Below are positions 15,650 through 26,000 of a DNA stretch of 64,000 nucleotides, piece by piece. The first letter of the stretch is position 1; every line of letters starts with the position of its first letter. The notes beneath the pieces are model-generated. The model ran no database searches, was not told the DNA's origin, and saw only the letters and a program-made list of their open reading frames with translations. The DNA comes from a virus: IMG/VR virus record IMGVR_UViG_3300020468_000003, positions 1-64,000 of that record, one strand, 5' to 3'. Both the position numbers and the translations under genes were made by a program.

Positions 15650-18600
15650 TAAACGTCACCAAATGGGTTAACTTCTGTAAAATCTAAAATCATATCTGCT
15701 TCTCCTTCAAATAGATCATTTTGATCATATGAATCTATATTCTCAACTGAACCAGCTGCAGGTACTTCTGAGAGTAGCATATACTTATCTAAAACATATA
15801 TAGCACCCGAAGACTGTCCAATAATATTCTCTCCCGCAAAGAATGTTCCATTTTCTTGTCCAACTTGAAGCACTCCTTCATCCTGATCCCAGTTCTTAAC
15901 TCTTGCACTTATGCTAGAACTTGCACCAATAACCACCTCATTAAACCAGAATGTTCCTATTCCTGCATTTCCTGCGAGTGCAGCTGGATCTTGTACTAAC
16001 ACTGTGCAAGGTCCAAGATAACCTGCACCTGGACTGGTGATATGAATACTTTCAATGTCGTTAGCTGCTGCATCAAGAACAACGACACCAGTAGCAGTTC
16101 CAAATCCAGAGACACCATCTCTATCTCCAATAGTATTAGCAATACTTACTGTAGGTGGTACGGTATATCCAATACCTGTTTTAGTAAATGTTATGCTAGT
16201 AATTGCTCCAGAAGCATCAACATTTCCATATCCTTCTGCTGTTTGCCCAAGTGGAGCATCAATAGTTACACTAGGAGCAGATAGATATCCTCCACCCATA
16301 GTTAATATTTCAAACTCACTTATTTGCCCATAACCGTTAAGTTTAGCTCTACCAGTTGCTGTAAATTCAGAAGGACTTCCAGTTGCACTAGTAACTCCAA
16401 CAGTTGGGGTAGTTAAGTAACCAGCACCTGAAGATGCAATAGAAACTGTATTTACAAATCCTTCGCTAATAGTTGCTGTTGCTGTTGCTCTGAAATTAGT
16501 TGCAACACCTATTGGTGTGTCTATAACTGCAGAATTTATAGCAGTTACTATTCCAGTTAAAGTAGAACTACTATTAACAAGGGATGCTACTTGTCCAGAT
16601 ACGACAGTTGTATCAATACTTAATTCTTGCTCAGAACCAATCTGATCTTCAAAGTCATCATAAGTTACCGTATTAGAATCTACAGTATAGGATGAAATAC
16701 CACTTGATGGAGGTGTTGATGAAGCAGATCCAATAACTATAGTTGAGAATATATCATCTACAAAAATACCACTATTATATGAGTTCTTCAGAATAGGTGG
16801 TGTTAAATTAGCATTAGTTATTAGTTCTTTGTCTCCTGCTAATGGGAAGAATGTAAATGCATAATCTCCACCATCTACTGATAGAGAAATTTTCTGAGAA
16901 CCAAATTCATTCTTAGATTCTATGTAAGCATAATGCCAAGCATCATCTCTTACAGATCCACCAACAGTAGATGCAATAGATACTGTTCCAATACCCAATT
17001 CAACATTTCCATTGGTGTTAATTCTTAAATTAGTATCCTCTGCTTTACTTCCATTACTATTTTTATTTAATTCTAAGAATGTTGAAACACCTGTTGTAGA
17101 ACTTTGTGTTTTAAAGAATAATTGAACAGCACCTTCAGCACCTATAGTAGTCTGATTACGATGTGTTAAATTTCTATCGCTATCTGCATCGATTAATTTC
17201 CATGCTACTGTTCCAAATCTTGGAGAAGTTGCATCAAATCCTGCAGATAATGTAAGATATTTTATAGTAAGTGTTGGTGGATCTAGATAATATCTACCTG
17301 CACTAGTTAAACTATAAGAGAATGTAGTTATACCTAAGTTAGAGACATAAGATGTATTCGCAGTTGCTGTAGATGCAATTCCTGTGGGAGCATCAACTGT
17401 TAATATTGGGTTTCCAAGGTAGAATTGTCCAGAAGAAGCAATTGATATAGTTTCAAGATTTTCATTTGCATTTACAGTAGCAGTAACGACTGCAGTAGAT
17501 CCAACTCCAGTAGGAGCAGCAATTGTTACAGCAGGTTCTACGCTATATCCTATACCTGCATTATTAACTGAAAGACTTACTAATTTTTCATTAGCAATTG
17601 CTGTATTTGCTGTTGCCTGTACAAGTCCTGAACCAGTTGGAGAAGATATTGTAACTCCAATCTGTCTTTGTGGTGCATAATTGCTTCCCCCACTGCTTAG
17701 AGTTATCCCAGTCACTACATTATTTGCTACTACTGCGGTTCCAGCTGCTCCAGTATAAGTTGGTGACCCGAAGGTTAATAAAGGAACATCTGTGTAACCA
17801 TTTCCAGAAGAAATAACAGTTGCTTTACTTACACCTTGTCTATAAGTCTCAATACCGACAGTTACTGCAGCACCAACACCTCCACCACCAGTAATTGTAA
17901 CCGTCGGTTCTTCTACATATCCTTTACCAGCATCAGTCAATACAATTTCTTTTAGTGATCTACTGCCTCCAACAGATGTTGTAATCGCAACTGCTGTAGC
18001 AGTTCTACCACCACCAGGTGCTGCAGAAAATGTTACTGTTGGTGTTGAATAATATCCATATCCATCATCATTTAGATATATTTGTCTTACATAACCAGTT
18101 TCCATTTGAACACCGATAGTAGCAGTGTTTCCATAACCAATCATCTTAAGATTGATGATCTCTCCAACATTAGATACTTTATTATCAATTGCTTCTATAC
18201 CAGTATCAATAACCTCATTTTCATATTCAAATAATTCACACTGAAGTTCATAAACATAATTCTTTTGTAGTTGGTAGAATGGATTCTCATGTTCTACAAA
18301 TTTTACTTCAAAGAATCTACCACCTAATGGGAAATATATTAAATCCCCTTCTCTAGGTCTATGTGCAAGTTCTGTTTCATACGCATCTCCCATTGCCAAG
18401 AATGGTGCAATATAATCCTCCCATCTTTCCTTAGATATAGTTACTACTAACTCATCTTTGAGTTGCATACCAAATTTGGTTAATACATCTCCACCACCAG
18501 TATATCCTTCATATGTGTTTACATATGCTTCTATTAAAAAATTGTCGTCAAATTCTGAACTTTGTACTTCCTGAAAAACTTCTTTTCTATTCTTTATTTC

Positions 18601-18714
18601 TCTAGGTAAATAATATACCTCAATACCAAACATCCTCAACTGTTCGTTGACGAGATCTTGTACAAGTCTTTGTTCTGATGCAGATCCTTGAAGGAAGAAT
18701 GGATTTAATGGCAT
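15649..18714 (-). CDS. 14: Neck protein gp14 with large repeat and LamG-like extension
   Basis: A 1021-aa protein. Residues 1-190 match the T4 gp14 neck protein (256 aa in T4): FGIEVYYLPREIKNRKEVF and GDLIYFPLGGRFFEVKFVEH. Residues ~210-480 and ~700-950 hold many copies of a ~30-residue beta unit of the form GxGYxxxPxVTI (for example NNAGIGYSVEPAVTI). Residues ~495-640 resemble a LamG/concanavalin-like sandwich, with DDAWHYAYIESK then LSVDGG. The neck part joins head and tail; the extension is probably exposed and could form whiskers or bind carbohydrate, which is inferred. Confidence 0.85.
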   Translation of the reverse strand: MPLNPFFLQGSASEQRLVQDLVNEQLRMFGIEVYYLPREIKNRKEVFQEVQSSEFDDNFLIEAYVNTYEGYTGGGDVLTKFGMQLKDELVVTISKERWEDYIAPFLAMGDAYETELAHRPREGDLIYFPLGGRFFEVKFVEHENPFYQLQKNYVYELQCELFEYENEVIDTGIEAIDNKVSNVGEIINLKMIGYGNTATIGVQMETGYVRQIYLNDDGYGYYSTPTVTFSAAPGGGRTATAVAITTSVGGSRSLKEIVLTDAGKGYVEEPTVTITGGGGVGAAVTVGIETYRQGVSKATVISSGNGYTDVPLLTFGSPTYTGAAGTAVVANNVVTGITLSSGGSNYAPQRQIGVTISSPTGSGLVQATANTAIANEKLVSLSVNNAGIGYSVEPAVTIAAPTGVGSTAVVTATVNANENLETISIASSGQFYLGNPILTVDAPTGIASTATANTSYVSNLGITTFSYSLTSAGRYYLDPPTLTIKYLTLSAGFDATSPRFGTVAWKLIDADSDRNLTHRNQTTIGAEGAVQLFFKTQSSTTGVSTFLELNKNSNGSKAEDTNLRINTNGNVELGIGTVSIASTVGGSVRDDAWHYAYIESKNEFGSQKISLSVDGGDYAFTFFPLAGDKELITNANLTPPILKNSYNSGIFVDDIFSTIVIGSASSTPPSSGISSYTVDSNTVTYDDFEDQIGSEQELSIDTTVVSGQVASLVNSSSTLTGIVTAINSAVIDTPIGVATNFRATATATISEGFVNTVSIASSGAGYLTTPTVGVTSATGSPSEFTATGRAKLNGYGQISEFEILTMGGGYLSAPSVTIDAPLGQTAEGYGNVDASGAITSITFTKTGIGYTVPPTVSIANTIGDRDGVSGFGTATGVVVLDAAANDIESIHITSPGAGYLGPCTVLVQDPAALAGNAGIGTFWFNEVVIGASSSISARVKNWDQDEGVLQVGQENGTFFAGENIIGQSSGAIYVLDKYMLLSEVPAAGSVENIDSYDQNDLFEGEADMILDFTEVNPFGDV

Positions 18715-18719
18715 TTATC

Positions 18720-19547
18720 CTACCCTATCATATCTAATGGAGGTAATTCGTAAGTTGATGACATTTGATCTCTAATCGAATTAACTTCCTCAACACCATC
18801 CTGATAGATTTCTCTACCATTAAATTCTATACCACCAGGTAATTTTACTCCTTTAAATTTAATTAAATTCTGTCCCCACTGTTTCTTAATAAGGGCAGTA
18901 CAATATCTCTTTAAAAAACTATCATTGTAAACTTGACTAAAGTTTGCAGGATCTAATGCTCTATAACAATCAAGGACAAGATATTGATCTTTATCCTGTG
19001 ATCCCCAATCTATATCAAGGTATAACCTATCTTGTCTCTTATTAAATCTTATTTGCTTATCAGTTGTAAGTAAAAAATCAATATCTTCCAAATATCTTTT
19101 TGTCATTTGATATTGTAGTAATTCAACTGAGTTGAAGAAATATAGATCATTTAGAAATAATTGATACTTAATACTAAACATACCACCAGATATGGAACTA
19201 GTATCAAATTTAAATACTTTTTCTACACCAATTACAGAGTCTGGAACATTTATGAAGTTTGCGTTTTCATACCAAGTATTACTAAATCCTCCTCCAGTTG
19301 CTGTTGTTCCCACCATTCCAGTTCCACTTGGAGCATTTGCTCTTCCTCTATCAAGATCATCTTGAGTAATTTTATATTTTAAATACATTCTTTCGACACC
19401 ATCAAAGTGTCTTTCTTGGAAATATTGAATTGCATCATCTATGCAATCATCAAGTTGCTCTTCTGAAACGTTAACTTCAAGAACTGGTGCACCAAGTTTT
19501 CTTAAGCAATGATCTATTAACTCTTGTTTGGTGGTAGGCTTTGCCAT
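18720..19547 (-). CDS. 13: Neck/head completion protein gp13
   Basis: A 275-aa protein of the gp13 family (T4 309 aa). It has the N-terminal TKQELIDHCLRKLGAPVLEVNVSEEQLDDCIDDAI block typical of T4-like gp13, then YFQERHFDGVERMYLKYKIT, and a C-terminal VNSIRDQMSSTYELPPLDMIG. With gp14 it closes the filled head and provides the tail docking site. It precedes gp14 with a 5-nt gap. Confidence 0.93.
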   Translation of the reverse strand: MAKPTTKQELIDHCLRKLGAPVLEVNVSEEQLDDCIDDAIQYFQERHFDGVERMYLKYKITQDDLDRGRANAPSGTGMVGTTATGGGFSNTWYENANFINVPDSVIGVEKVFKFDTSSISGGMFSIKYQLFLNDLYFFNSVELLQYQMTKRYLEDIDFLLTTDKQIRFNKRQDRLYLDIDWGSQDKDQYLVLDCYRALDPANFSQVYNDSFLKRYCTALIKKQWGQNLIKFKGVKLPGGIEFNGREIYQDGVEEVNSIRDQMSSTYELPPLDMIG

Positions 19548-19550
19548 TAG

Positions 19551-19856
19551 TTAGAAATCTCCTTCATCCACACTATTTATTGTTTTCGATTTAGTTTTTT
19601 GCTTTGCTTTAGAAACAGTGTCTAAATTCTCTTCTTCTTCTGCTCTTTTCTGCTCTGCTCTTTTTAATTCTACTACAACTTCTTTTGCATGTTCTAACTC
19701 TTTAAGCAAGTCATTAACCTGTTTATTGAGTGCGTCTATAGTATTATTATTTTGTCCTACTCTTGCTTCAAGTGCTATTACTTGAGCGAGTAAATCTGCA
19801 GATTTTCGTTGATAAGTTGCCAACAAAACCTGATAATCCAATTCATTATTTGGCAT
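19551..19856 (-). CDS. Coiled-coil protein, 101 aa
   Basis: A 101-aa protein that is almost entirely one helix: DLLAQVIALEARVGQNNNTI, then LNKQVNDLLKELEHAKEVVVELKRA, a regular heptad pattern, followed by a Lys-rich tail (KAKQKTKSK). It has an exact late promoter upstream and is 3 nt from gp13. It may be a structural or assembly protein; no specific family is recognised. Confidence 0.7.
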   Translation of the reverse strand: MPNNELDYQVLLATYQRKSADLLAQVIALEARVGQNNNTIDALNKQVNDLLKELEHAKEVVVELKRAEQKRAEEEENLDTVSKAKQKTKSKTINSVDEGDF

Positions 19857-19876
19857 TATTAATTATTCAATTGTAT

Positions 19877-19884
19877 TATTTATA
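19877..19884 (-). promoter_or_regulatory. T4-type late promoter upstream of the coiled-coil gene and gp13
   Basis: The minus strand reads TATAAATA, an exact T4 late element, 21 nt upstream of the coiled-coil gene, in the 31-nt gap after the fibre-like gene. Confidence 0.72.
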
Positions 19885-19887
19885 CTA

Positions 19888-22038
19888 TTAGAATGAACCC
19901 CCGTCAACGGTTATGTTCTGTAAAACTCTATTACTACCATCGTGCCCAATTACCTGAGACTGTCCTGCAGCATCGTTAACCCATAATCCACCAACTTCAA
20001 AGTTTGCGTAAACAATTTCTGTCATAACATTTGAAGATTCAGTAACTGATGATGCAACTGCAACTCTCTGTGCAGAATCATCCCAATATATCGCAGCAGT
20101 CTTTGCAGCAGATGCTGTATAGTAGTGCATTATAACACCAACATCTAAGTTCTGATCTGTAGATGGTGCGACTAAGTTACCACCACTATTAACAAGTCCA
20201 AGTTCAATTATTGGATCTTCAACTTTAAGTGCTTCTGTATTAACAATAAACTGAGAACCTAAAACTGTTATATCTCCAGTAATAGTAACACTACTTGCGA
20301 AACTTACATTACCAGTAGTATCAGCAAGTGTCATTGCATCGCTACCATCAGATGCCTTAACAGCACCTGCTTGTATGGTAGGAACAGTTAAAGTATTTGA
20401 GTTTGCATTATACTTAATTTGAGGATCAACAAATACTGTCTGTCCTAAACCTGTTGATGCTAAATCTCCAGCAGATGCATTTACAAATGATACGTATCTG
20501 TCATTTGTATCAGCAACTGAACTAACGTCAACTGAATTTGATCTTTGTGCAGTTGAGATAGAACCTGAAATAGTACCGTTAATTTGTCCAGTAACAATTA
20601 AGTCTGAAGTAACTCTTACAGAATCCGATCCAGTAGCAGCTCTTAAGAATAAATCTCCTGATTGTGTACTAATTGTATTATCATTTAATGTGGCAATACC
20701 AATATTACCTGCAACAATACCTTTTCCAACTCCACCTGTAGCAGTAATACCATTGGTGAATGTGGACATTCCTGTTATGTTTGTCTGTGCCGAGATATCA
20801 ACAGTATTAGATGAAGCATCTAACTTAAGATTTCCAGCTGAAGTATTGATTGTAGTATTATCTACAACACCAATTTGAACTTCTTTAACAGTTGAACTAC
20901 CTTCAACAGTTTGATTACCTGTTACAAGTGATGTTCCTAAAATACGTTGAGCAGCATCAGTAACTACTTCATTATTCTGAGAATCAAGAATTAAAGGACC
21001 ATTATCTGAGTAAATTGTTCTTGTTGAAGTTATAGCAACCTGAACAGTTCCAAAGTCACCACCATTTGTGGCAGTAACAATTCCACTTAAACTAGCATTA
21101 GCAAATGTCTTACCTGAAGACTGGTCACCAAGATTAAAGGTGTTGTCAGTTTCTGGTAAAATATCTCCTGAAATATCTGCATTAATCGTAATAACATCTG
21201 TTTCAGCATTACCAAGATTTACGTTACCGTTAATTACTGTAGCACCTTGTAGTGTTGATGTTCCAGTAACACTTAAACCTGCACCAATATATGCGTTCTG
21301 TCCTACACTTAATCCACCTTTGATATCTACAGCACCTGTTCCTGCAGCATTTGTTTGTGCAGTACTAGCAAATGTTGTAATTCCAGTAACACTTAATCCT
21401 GCACCAACATATAAATCTCTTGAAATTCCCGCACCACCATCAACAACTAAAGCACCTGTCTGAGATGAGGATGAGGCAGTAGTATCATCTATGTTTACTG
21501 CACCAACAAAAGTACCCATTCCACCAACTTTTAAGTTGGAACCGATATTTGCTGATAGTTCTATACCAAGACCACCTTCTGTTTTTAATGCACCTGTATC
21601 TTTATCAGATGAATCAATATTAGAAGTAACATTGACTGCACCTTGGAAAGTTGATAAACCTGTTACATATAAAGCACTTAAAGTAGTCTGTGTTAATGAA
21701 CTACTCCAAGAAAGAGTACCACTAGCATTTGTTACTAAAGTTCCACCATCTACTGGTGTTTCTGGAAAAACATATGTAGTAACACCTGATAACGTATTAG
21801 GTGCTCTTAATGCTATTCTATTAATTCCGTCTCTATCTACTAAGTTTAGTCTTAACGAGTCTATACCGTCTTCTCTAGTCCAATATCTTTGACTTCCAAA
21901 AAATTTATTACCGTTAGAGGTTCCGTCTAAACCTATAAAATAATCGTATTTGTCAGTTGAAAAACCTGGTTCACCAGCATTTAACGCAGGGAGACCTGCA
22001 TACGTACCTCGTTTAAACTGAATAACAGCGGCTGCCAT
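19888..22038 (-). CDS. Tail-fibre-like protein with repeated beta modules
   Basis: A 716-aa protein. The N-terminus (VIQFKRGTYAGLPALNAGEP, then GFSTDKYDYFIG) is a short attachment domain seen at the start of many cyanophage and other tail-fibre proteins. Residues ~130-420 contain repeated modules of the type TGALVVDGGAGISRDLYVGA followed by LSVTGITTF. The C-terminus (~600-716) has the block VLGSQFIVNTEALKVEDPIIE, which I recognise from fibre-like proteins. It is probably a trimeric fibre exposed at the baseplate; receptor unknown. It is followed by neck genes rather than by a chaperone. Confidence 0.8.
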   Translation of the reverse strand: MAAAVIQFKRGTYAGLPALNAGEPGFSTDKYDYFIGLDGTSNGNKFFGSQRYWTREDGIDSLRLNLVDRDGINRIALRAPNTLSGVTTYVFPETPVDGGTLVTNASGTLSWSSSLTQTTLSALYVTGLSTFQGAVNVTSNIDSSDKDTGALKTEGGLGIELSANIGSNLKVGGMGTFVGAVNIDDTTASSSSQTGALVVDGGAGISRDLYVGAGLSVTGITTFASTAQTNAAGTGAVDIKGGLSVGQNAYIGAGLSVTGTSTLQGATVINGNVNLGNAETDVITINADISGDILPETDNTFNLGDQSSGKTFANASLSGIVTATNGGDFGTVQVAITSTRTIYSDNGPLILDSQNNEVVTDAAQRILGTSLVTGNQTVEGSSTVKEVQIGVVDNTTINTSAGNLKLDASSNTVDISAQTNITGMSTFTNGITATGGVGKGIVAGNIGIATLNDNTISTQSGDLFLRAATGSDSVRVTSDLIVTGQINGTISGSISTAQRSNSVDVSSVADTNDRYVSFVNASAGDLASTGLGQTVFVDPQIKYNANSNTLTVPTIQAGAVKASDGSDAMTLADTTGNVSFASSVTITGDITVLGSQFIVNTEALKVEDPIIELGLVNSGGNLVAPSTDQNLDVGVIMHYYTASAAKTAAIYWDDSAQRVAVASSVTESSNVMTEIVYANFEVGGLWVNDAAGQSQVIGHDGSNRVLQNITVDGGSF

Positions 22039-22100
22039 TTAATTATGCCCTCATTTGAGAATATTACATTTATTTCACTTTATTCATTCAATCTAAGATG

Positions 22101-22108
22101 TATTTATA
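22101..22108 (-). promoter_or_regulatory. T4-type late promoter upstream of the tail-fibre-like gene
   Basis: The minus strand reads TATAAATA, an exact T4 late element, 63 nt upstream of the fibre-like ATG and 8 nt past the stop of the 105-aa gene. Confidence 0.7.
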
Positions 22109-22115
22109 ATTTAAA

Positions 22116-22433
22116 CTACCAAGTCCCCCCATCCATATCAATATTAGCACTTCTGCTAGTATCTGTATCCAATGCATCCAAGAATGCATCAGGTAATCCA
22201 CTGCTTCCAATTACTGTTCCAGTAGTAGAAGCTGCCGATGTTAATACAACATCTGGATCTACAAATTCATATTTTGCGGTGTTGGCATTGTATGTTAGAA
22301 CGAACCTATGTGCTTGAGTACTAGTATCTACATCAGAAACATCTGATAATTTACTTCCTGATCCAGCTAACGAATTTGATGCAATAACTTTTATAGCGTT
22401 AGTCGCTCCAACTCTTGCTCTGATACTCGACAT
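22116..22433 (-). CDS. Short tail-fibre-associated structural protein, 105 aa
   Basis: A 105-aa protein starting MSSIRARVGATNAIKVI. It contains LSDVSDVDTSTQAHRFVLTYNA, a motif common in short cyanophage structural proteins next to fibre genes, and ends SANIDMDGGTW. It has beta-strand composition and no membrane segment. It abuts the 115-aa gene (TAA directly before its ATG). Probably a fibre or baseplate accessory subunit. Confidence 0.7.
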   Translation of the reverse strand: MSSIRARVGATNAIKVIASNSLAGSGSKLSDVSDVDTSTQAHRFVLTYNANTAKYEFVDPDVVLTSAASTTGTVIGSSGLPDAFLDALDTDTSRSANIDMDGGTW

Positions 22434-22781
22434 TTAGGTTACTCCTTCTCTAACTAATACACTTCCTTCAATAACTCTAGTTTTCAAATAACTACCAGAG
22501 TTTTCTGTTATAACGATATCATAAACGTGTCTTCCTGCTTTTAATGCTGATGTTTGTGTATCAGTTAGTGCAAGAGAGATTGTTCCATTAGTAGCATTTT
22601 CAATAGCAGCAGTAAACGCAGTTGCTGAAGTATCAGCAGCTGCTGCATGTTTTTTTAACTTAGCGGCTATTGTATATCCTGTTAAATTAAAGGATGAATC
22701 TCCTATAGTATTAGCAAGGTTAAATGTCTGACTAAAATCAGCCCCTTGGTTTATTTGGAGATTAGCAACGTAGACTGCCAT
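22434..22781 (-). CDS. Baseplate/fibre-associated structural protein, 115 aa
   Basis: A 115-aa protein starting MAVYVANLQINQGADFSQTF, with FNLTGYTIAAKLKKH and the C-terminal YDIVITENSGSYLKTRVIEG then SVLVREGVT. The pattern is a single Ig-like beta sandwich also seen in N-terminal domains of phage upper-baseplate proteins. It sits between the 2364-aa structural gene and the fibre-like gene, so a connector role is inferred. Confidence 0.72.
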   Translation of the reverse strand: MAVYVANLQINQGADFSQTFNLANTIGDSSFNLTGYTIAAKLKKHAAAADTSATAFTAAIENATNGTISLALTDTQTSALKAGRHVYDIVITENSGSYLKTRVIEGSVLVREGVT

Positions 22782-22817
22782 TAATAATGCTCAAATATAA
22801 TTTCTAGTTATAATTAT

Positions 22818-23021
22818 TTAGTTTTTAGTCAATTCAGTTAGTAGTTTCTTTATTTCACTTAATTCATTCTTTACATCTTCAAGTTCTTTCTTATCATTCA
22901 TCCTTCTTTGTTTTTCAGAAAGATATTGAGAATACCCAAAAGTATCCTTATTCACAATAGCACCAGACTTTGCATCTCTGTACAAATTCTTCTCGCCTTC
23001 AACTCTAATTAGTTTAGACAT
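22818..23021 (-). CDS. Small conserved protein with C-terminal coiled coil, 67 aa
   Basis: A 67-aa protein: MSKLIRVEGEKNLYRDAKSG, then a charged helix (DVKNELSEIKKLLTELTKN). Its ATG overlaps the stop of the 2364-aa gene by one base, so it is translationally coupled. I recall this small protein from other cyanophages at the same position; function unknown. Confidence 0.7.
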   Translation of the reverse strand: MSKLIRVEGEKNLYRDAKSGAIVNKDTFGYSQYLSEKQRRMNDKKELEDVKNELSEIKKLLTELTKN

Positions 23022-26000
23022 TATGCTAGTGCAATTGCACGAAGATCTTTAAATCTAGGTGATCTTGCTTCGTTAGTACCATTCATAACCACTTTAATTT
23101 GGTATCCTGTAAACTGTTCAAGATTATCAATACTAAATTGATATTCGTTAAACTCATTCAAATTACTTGGAGTAACATTTGAATCTGCTCTTCCACTGTT
23201 TTTAGAAATATCTATTACAGTATCTCCGAAACCATCTTGATCAGTATCGTTCATATTTTCATAACCAGGGAATAGAACATAAGTTTGTTCCACTTCGCTA
23301 GAATCTGATTTAAACAATCTGTATAGAACTCTGAAATCAGCAGATGCATCTCTGTATGATGCAACAAATACTTTAAGAGAAGTTGCAGGTTGCTCAAGAT
23401 TTACTCTATTAGAAATATAAACTGCTGCATGTGGATCTCCACTAAGTTGATTTGATCTAGAATCATTTACATAATCTGTAATTGGTTTATTCAAACGATT
23501 TCTTCCAAACATTACAAATGCAGTTTGAGTATCAATTGCAGGAGATAAGTTAGGATCTTCTGGATCTCTAGACATAGAAACTCCAACAGTTAAAGAGCGA
23601 TTCTTAGGTAATGCAGTTAATCTAGTAGTTTCATTTACTTGTGAACAAACTATTCTTGTAGTAGAAAGATCATTTACATCATTGATTTGAACTGCTTCAA
23701 AACCTTGATCTATGAATGATGGTTCTACACCACCTGCACTTGTTCCACTAACAGTTCTAATTGTTCCAGTAACACTTGATGATCTACCAGGTGTAATAAC
23801 ATCGAATTGTGGTTGAACTCTATTAAACTGGATGTTTCTAGATGCTCTAATATTTTTTCCACCCACAGTGGATTCATCTTTAAAGTTTAGTGTACTTTCG
23901 CCACTTGATCTACTACCTCTATTAAATTCTACATGATACTTATCAATATCTCTGTAGTTGGATAGACCACTAGACATATTATGTTCTGTGTTAATTCTGA
24001 TTAGAGAAACATCTCCAACTTCATACTTATAAACTGTATCGTTTGTAAAGTGTTTTTGTATTGCAGTTCCATCTACACCACGAGTTGCAATTCCAAGTTG
24101 TCCACTTCCGATACTGTTATAGAAGATAATTTCATTATTAACTTTCAAGTATCCTGAAGCAGTTGTAATTCCTTCAAATGTTGAATATCCAGTTGTGTCT
24201 GCAAGAGATATTTGAGTATCTGATATATCAAGATCAACTGAAAGAGTTGTAGGTACAGTATCAGGTGCGACTCCAGTAATATCAACTACGTTATTATCTG
24301 CACTCATACCATGATTGTAATGATTTATTTCTATAACATTACCAGCATATAATCCACCAACAGCAGTAGAACTAGTAACTTGAGTACTTGCTAACGATAC
24401 GCCAGGTGTATCATTTACATATATCTGTAGATTTCCACCGACAGTAAAGTTATCTCCCTGAACATTTGTTAGATATAGAGTATCAACATCCATTGTATCT
24501 CTAATGGTCATTCTTACTCCAGAACCTTTATTGCCTACATCAGCAGTTGTGATTCCTACAACATCTCCAGTTGAGAATCCATTTCCAGTTTGAATACCCA
24601 AGGTATTCAATACTATTCCATTTAGAGTTCCATCTGCGTTAAACACAACTGTTTGTGCTCTAAGATTTCTTCCTCTACCTACGATTGAATACAATCCTAC
24701 GTCTGTATATGTTCCTGCAGAATAACCAGTACCAACATTTGCGGTTGTAATACCTGTAAAGGAAACACCACCACCAACATTTTCAATATATCCATTTGCA
24801 AGAGATGCACTTTGCTTAACTCTTGCACCTGGTACTAATTGATTAGTAACAATAGAAAGTGTTGTGCTAGTAATTCCTACATCAATCTTTCTAGGATAGA
24901 TCTTAACTGCATCTGGTTGTAATCTAGGTACATTTTCATTTACACTTTCTAAAGGTGGATTATAGAAGAATGCAGTTCCAGCATTTGGAATGAAGTTTGC
25001 TTTATAAAGTTTAAACTTCATATCTTCAAACTGACTTGCAGTCCATATAGTTCCGTTCTGAGACTTGAATAAACTACCACCAATATACTGTCTAGTTACC
25101 ATTACTGCTTCAGCATCAGGTAGATTCTGTCCGTTTATAGTCCTTTCTCCCATCTGAGCAATCCAGACTTCGTAATTGTTTGTTGTTGGTGCTAGAAGAA
25201 CTAGTGCATATTCCCTATTTTGCTGTAAGTAAACTGGTGATGGGAATTTAACATTAGTTGCAACAGAAGCATCAGTAGATACGGTTATATCTGATGGATA
25301 TAAAACTGCTCTTGCATATTCGTGAACCAATCTATCTGTTGGAGTTCCAAGTTCAACTTCTCTAACTTCAACAAATAATTTTTCGTTTGCGTCTTTACTT
25401 GAGAAGTATAAATCTACAGATGTTAGGAATGCTCCTGTTTCATCTACAGTAAATGATTGTGCAAGAGGATCTTTTCCTCCTCTTCTTCTCCTTCTACGAC
25501 GTTGACGTACTGTTTGAACAACAGTATCTTCTCTAAAGGTTTCAACTATTCCACTTGCAGAATATCTTCCTTCTCCATGACTTATTAGTAAACTACCAGG
25601 TAATTGTTCAGCATCAGATTGACTTGTAGTTACTCTAAATGTTCTATCTCCTGATTTAATTCTAACTGTAGGAGGTGGATTTGTATTAGGATCTCTAATA
25701 AAGAATGTTCCTATTAAGTCTCCGAAAGTATCAGTAACTAACCTTACATCAGTAACATTTGCTGTAGCACCACTATTTGCTCCTACAAGAGTCATTCCTG
25801 AAGTTATATACCCAAAGTAAGTTCCTTGAGCATTAGAGCATAGAGAGCGTGTGTCAACGTTAACAGTAGATCCTGATGCGGAGTATTGAGTACTTAATAT
25901 TTCTGAAGTATTATATGGGTTTGCATTGTATGTTACATCTGGTGCATTATAGGTACCATCTTTATGATCAGGTCTTGCTGTTCTAAATGTTATTAATTTT

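Noticed and set aside
21068-21892. Long plus-strand frames opposite the tail-fibre-like gene.
   Set aside because: Antisense to a gene with clear modular repeats; composition is that of a shadow frame.
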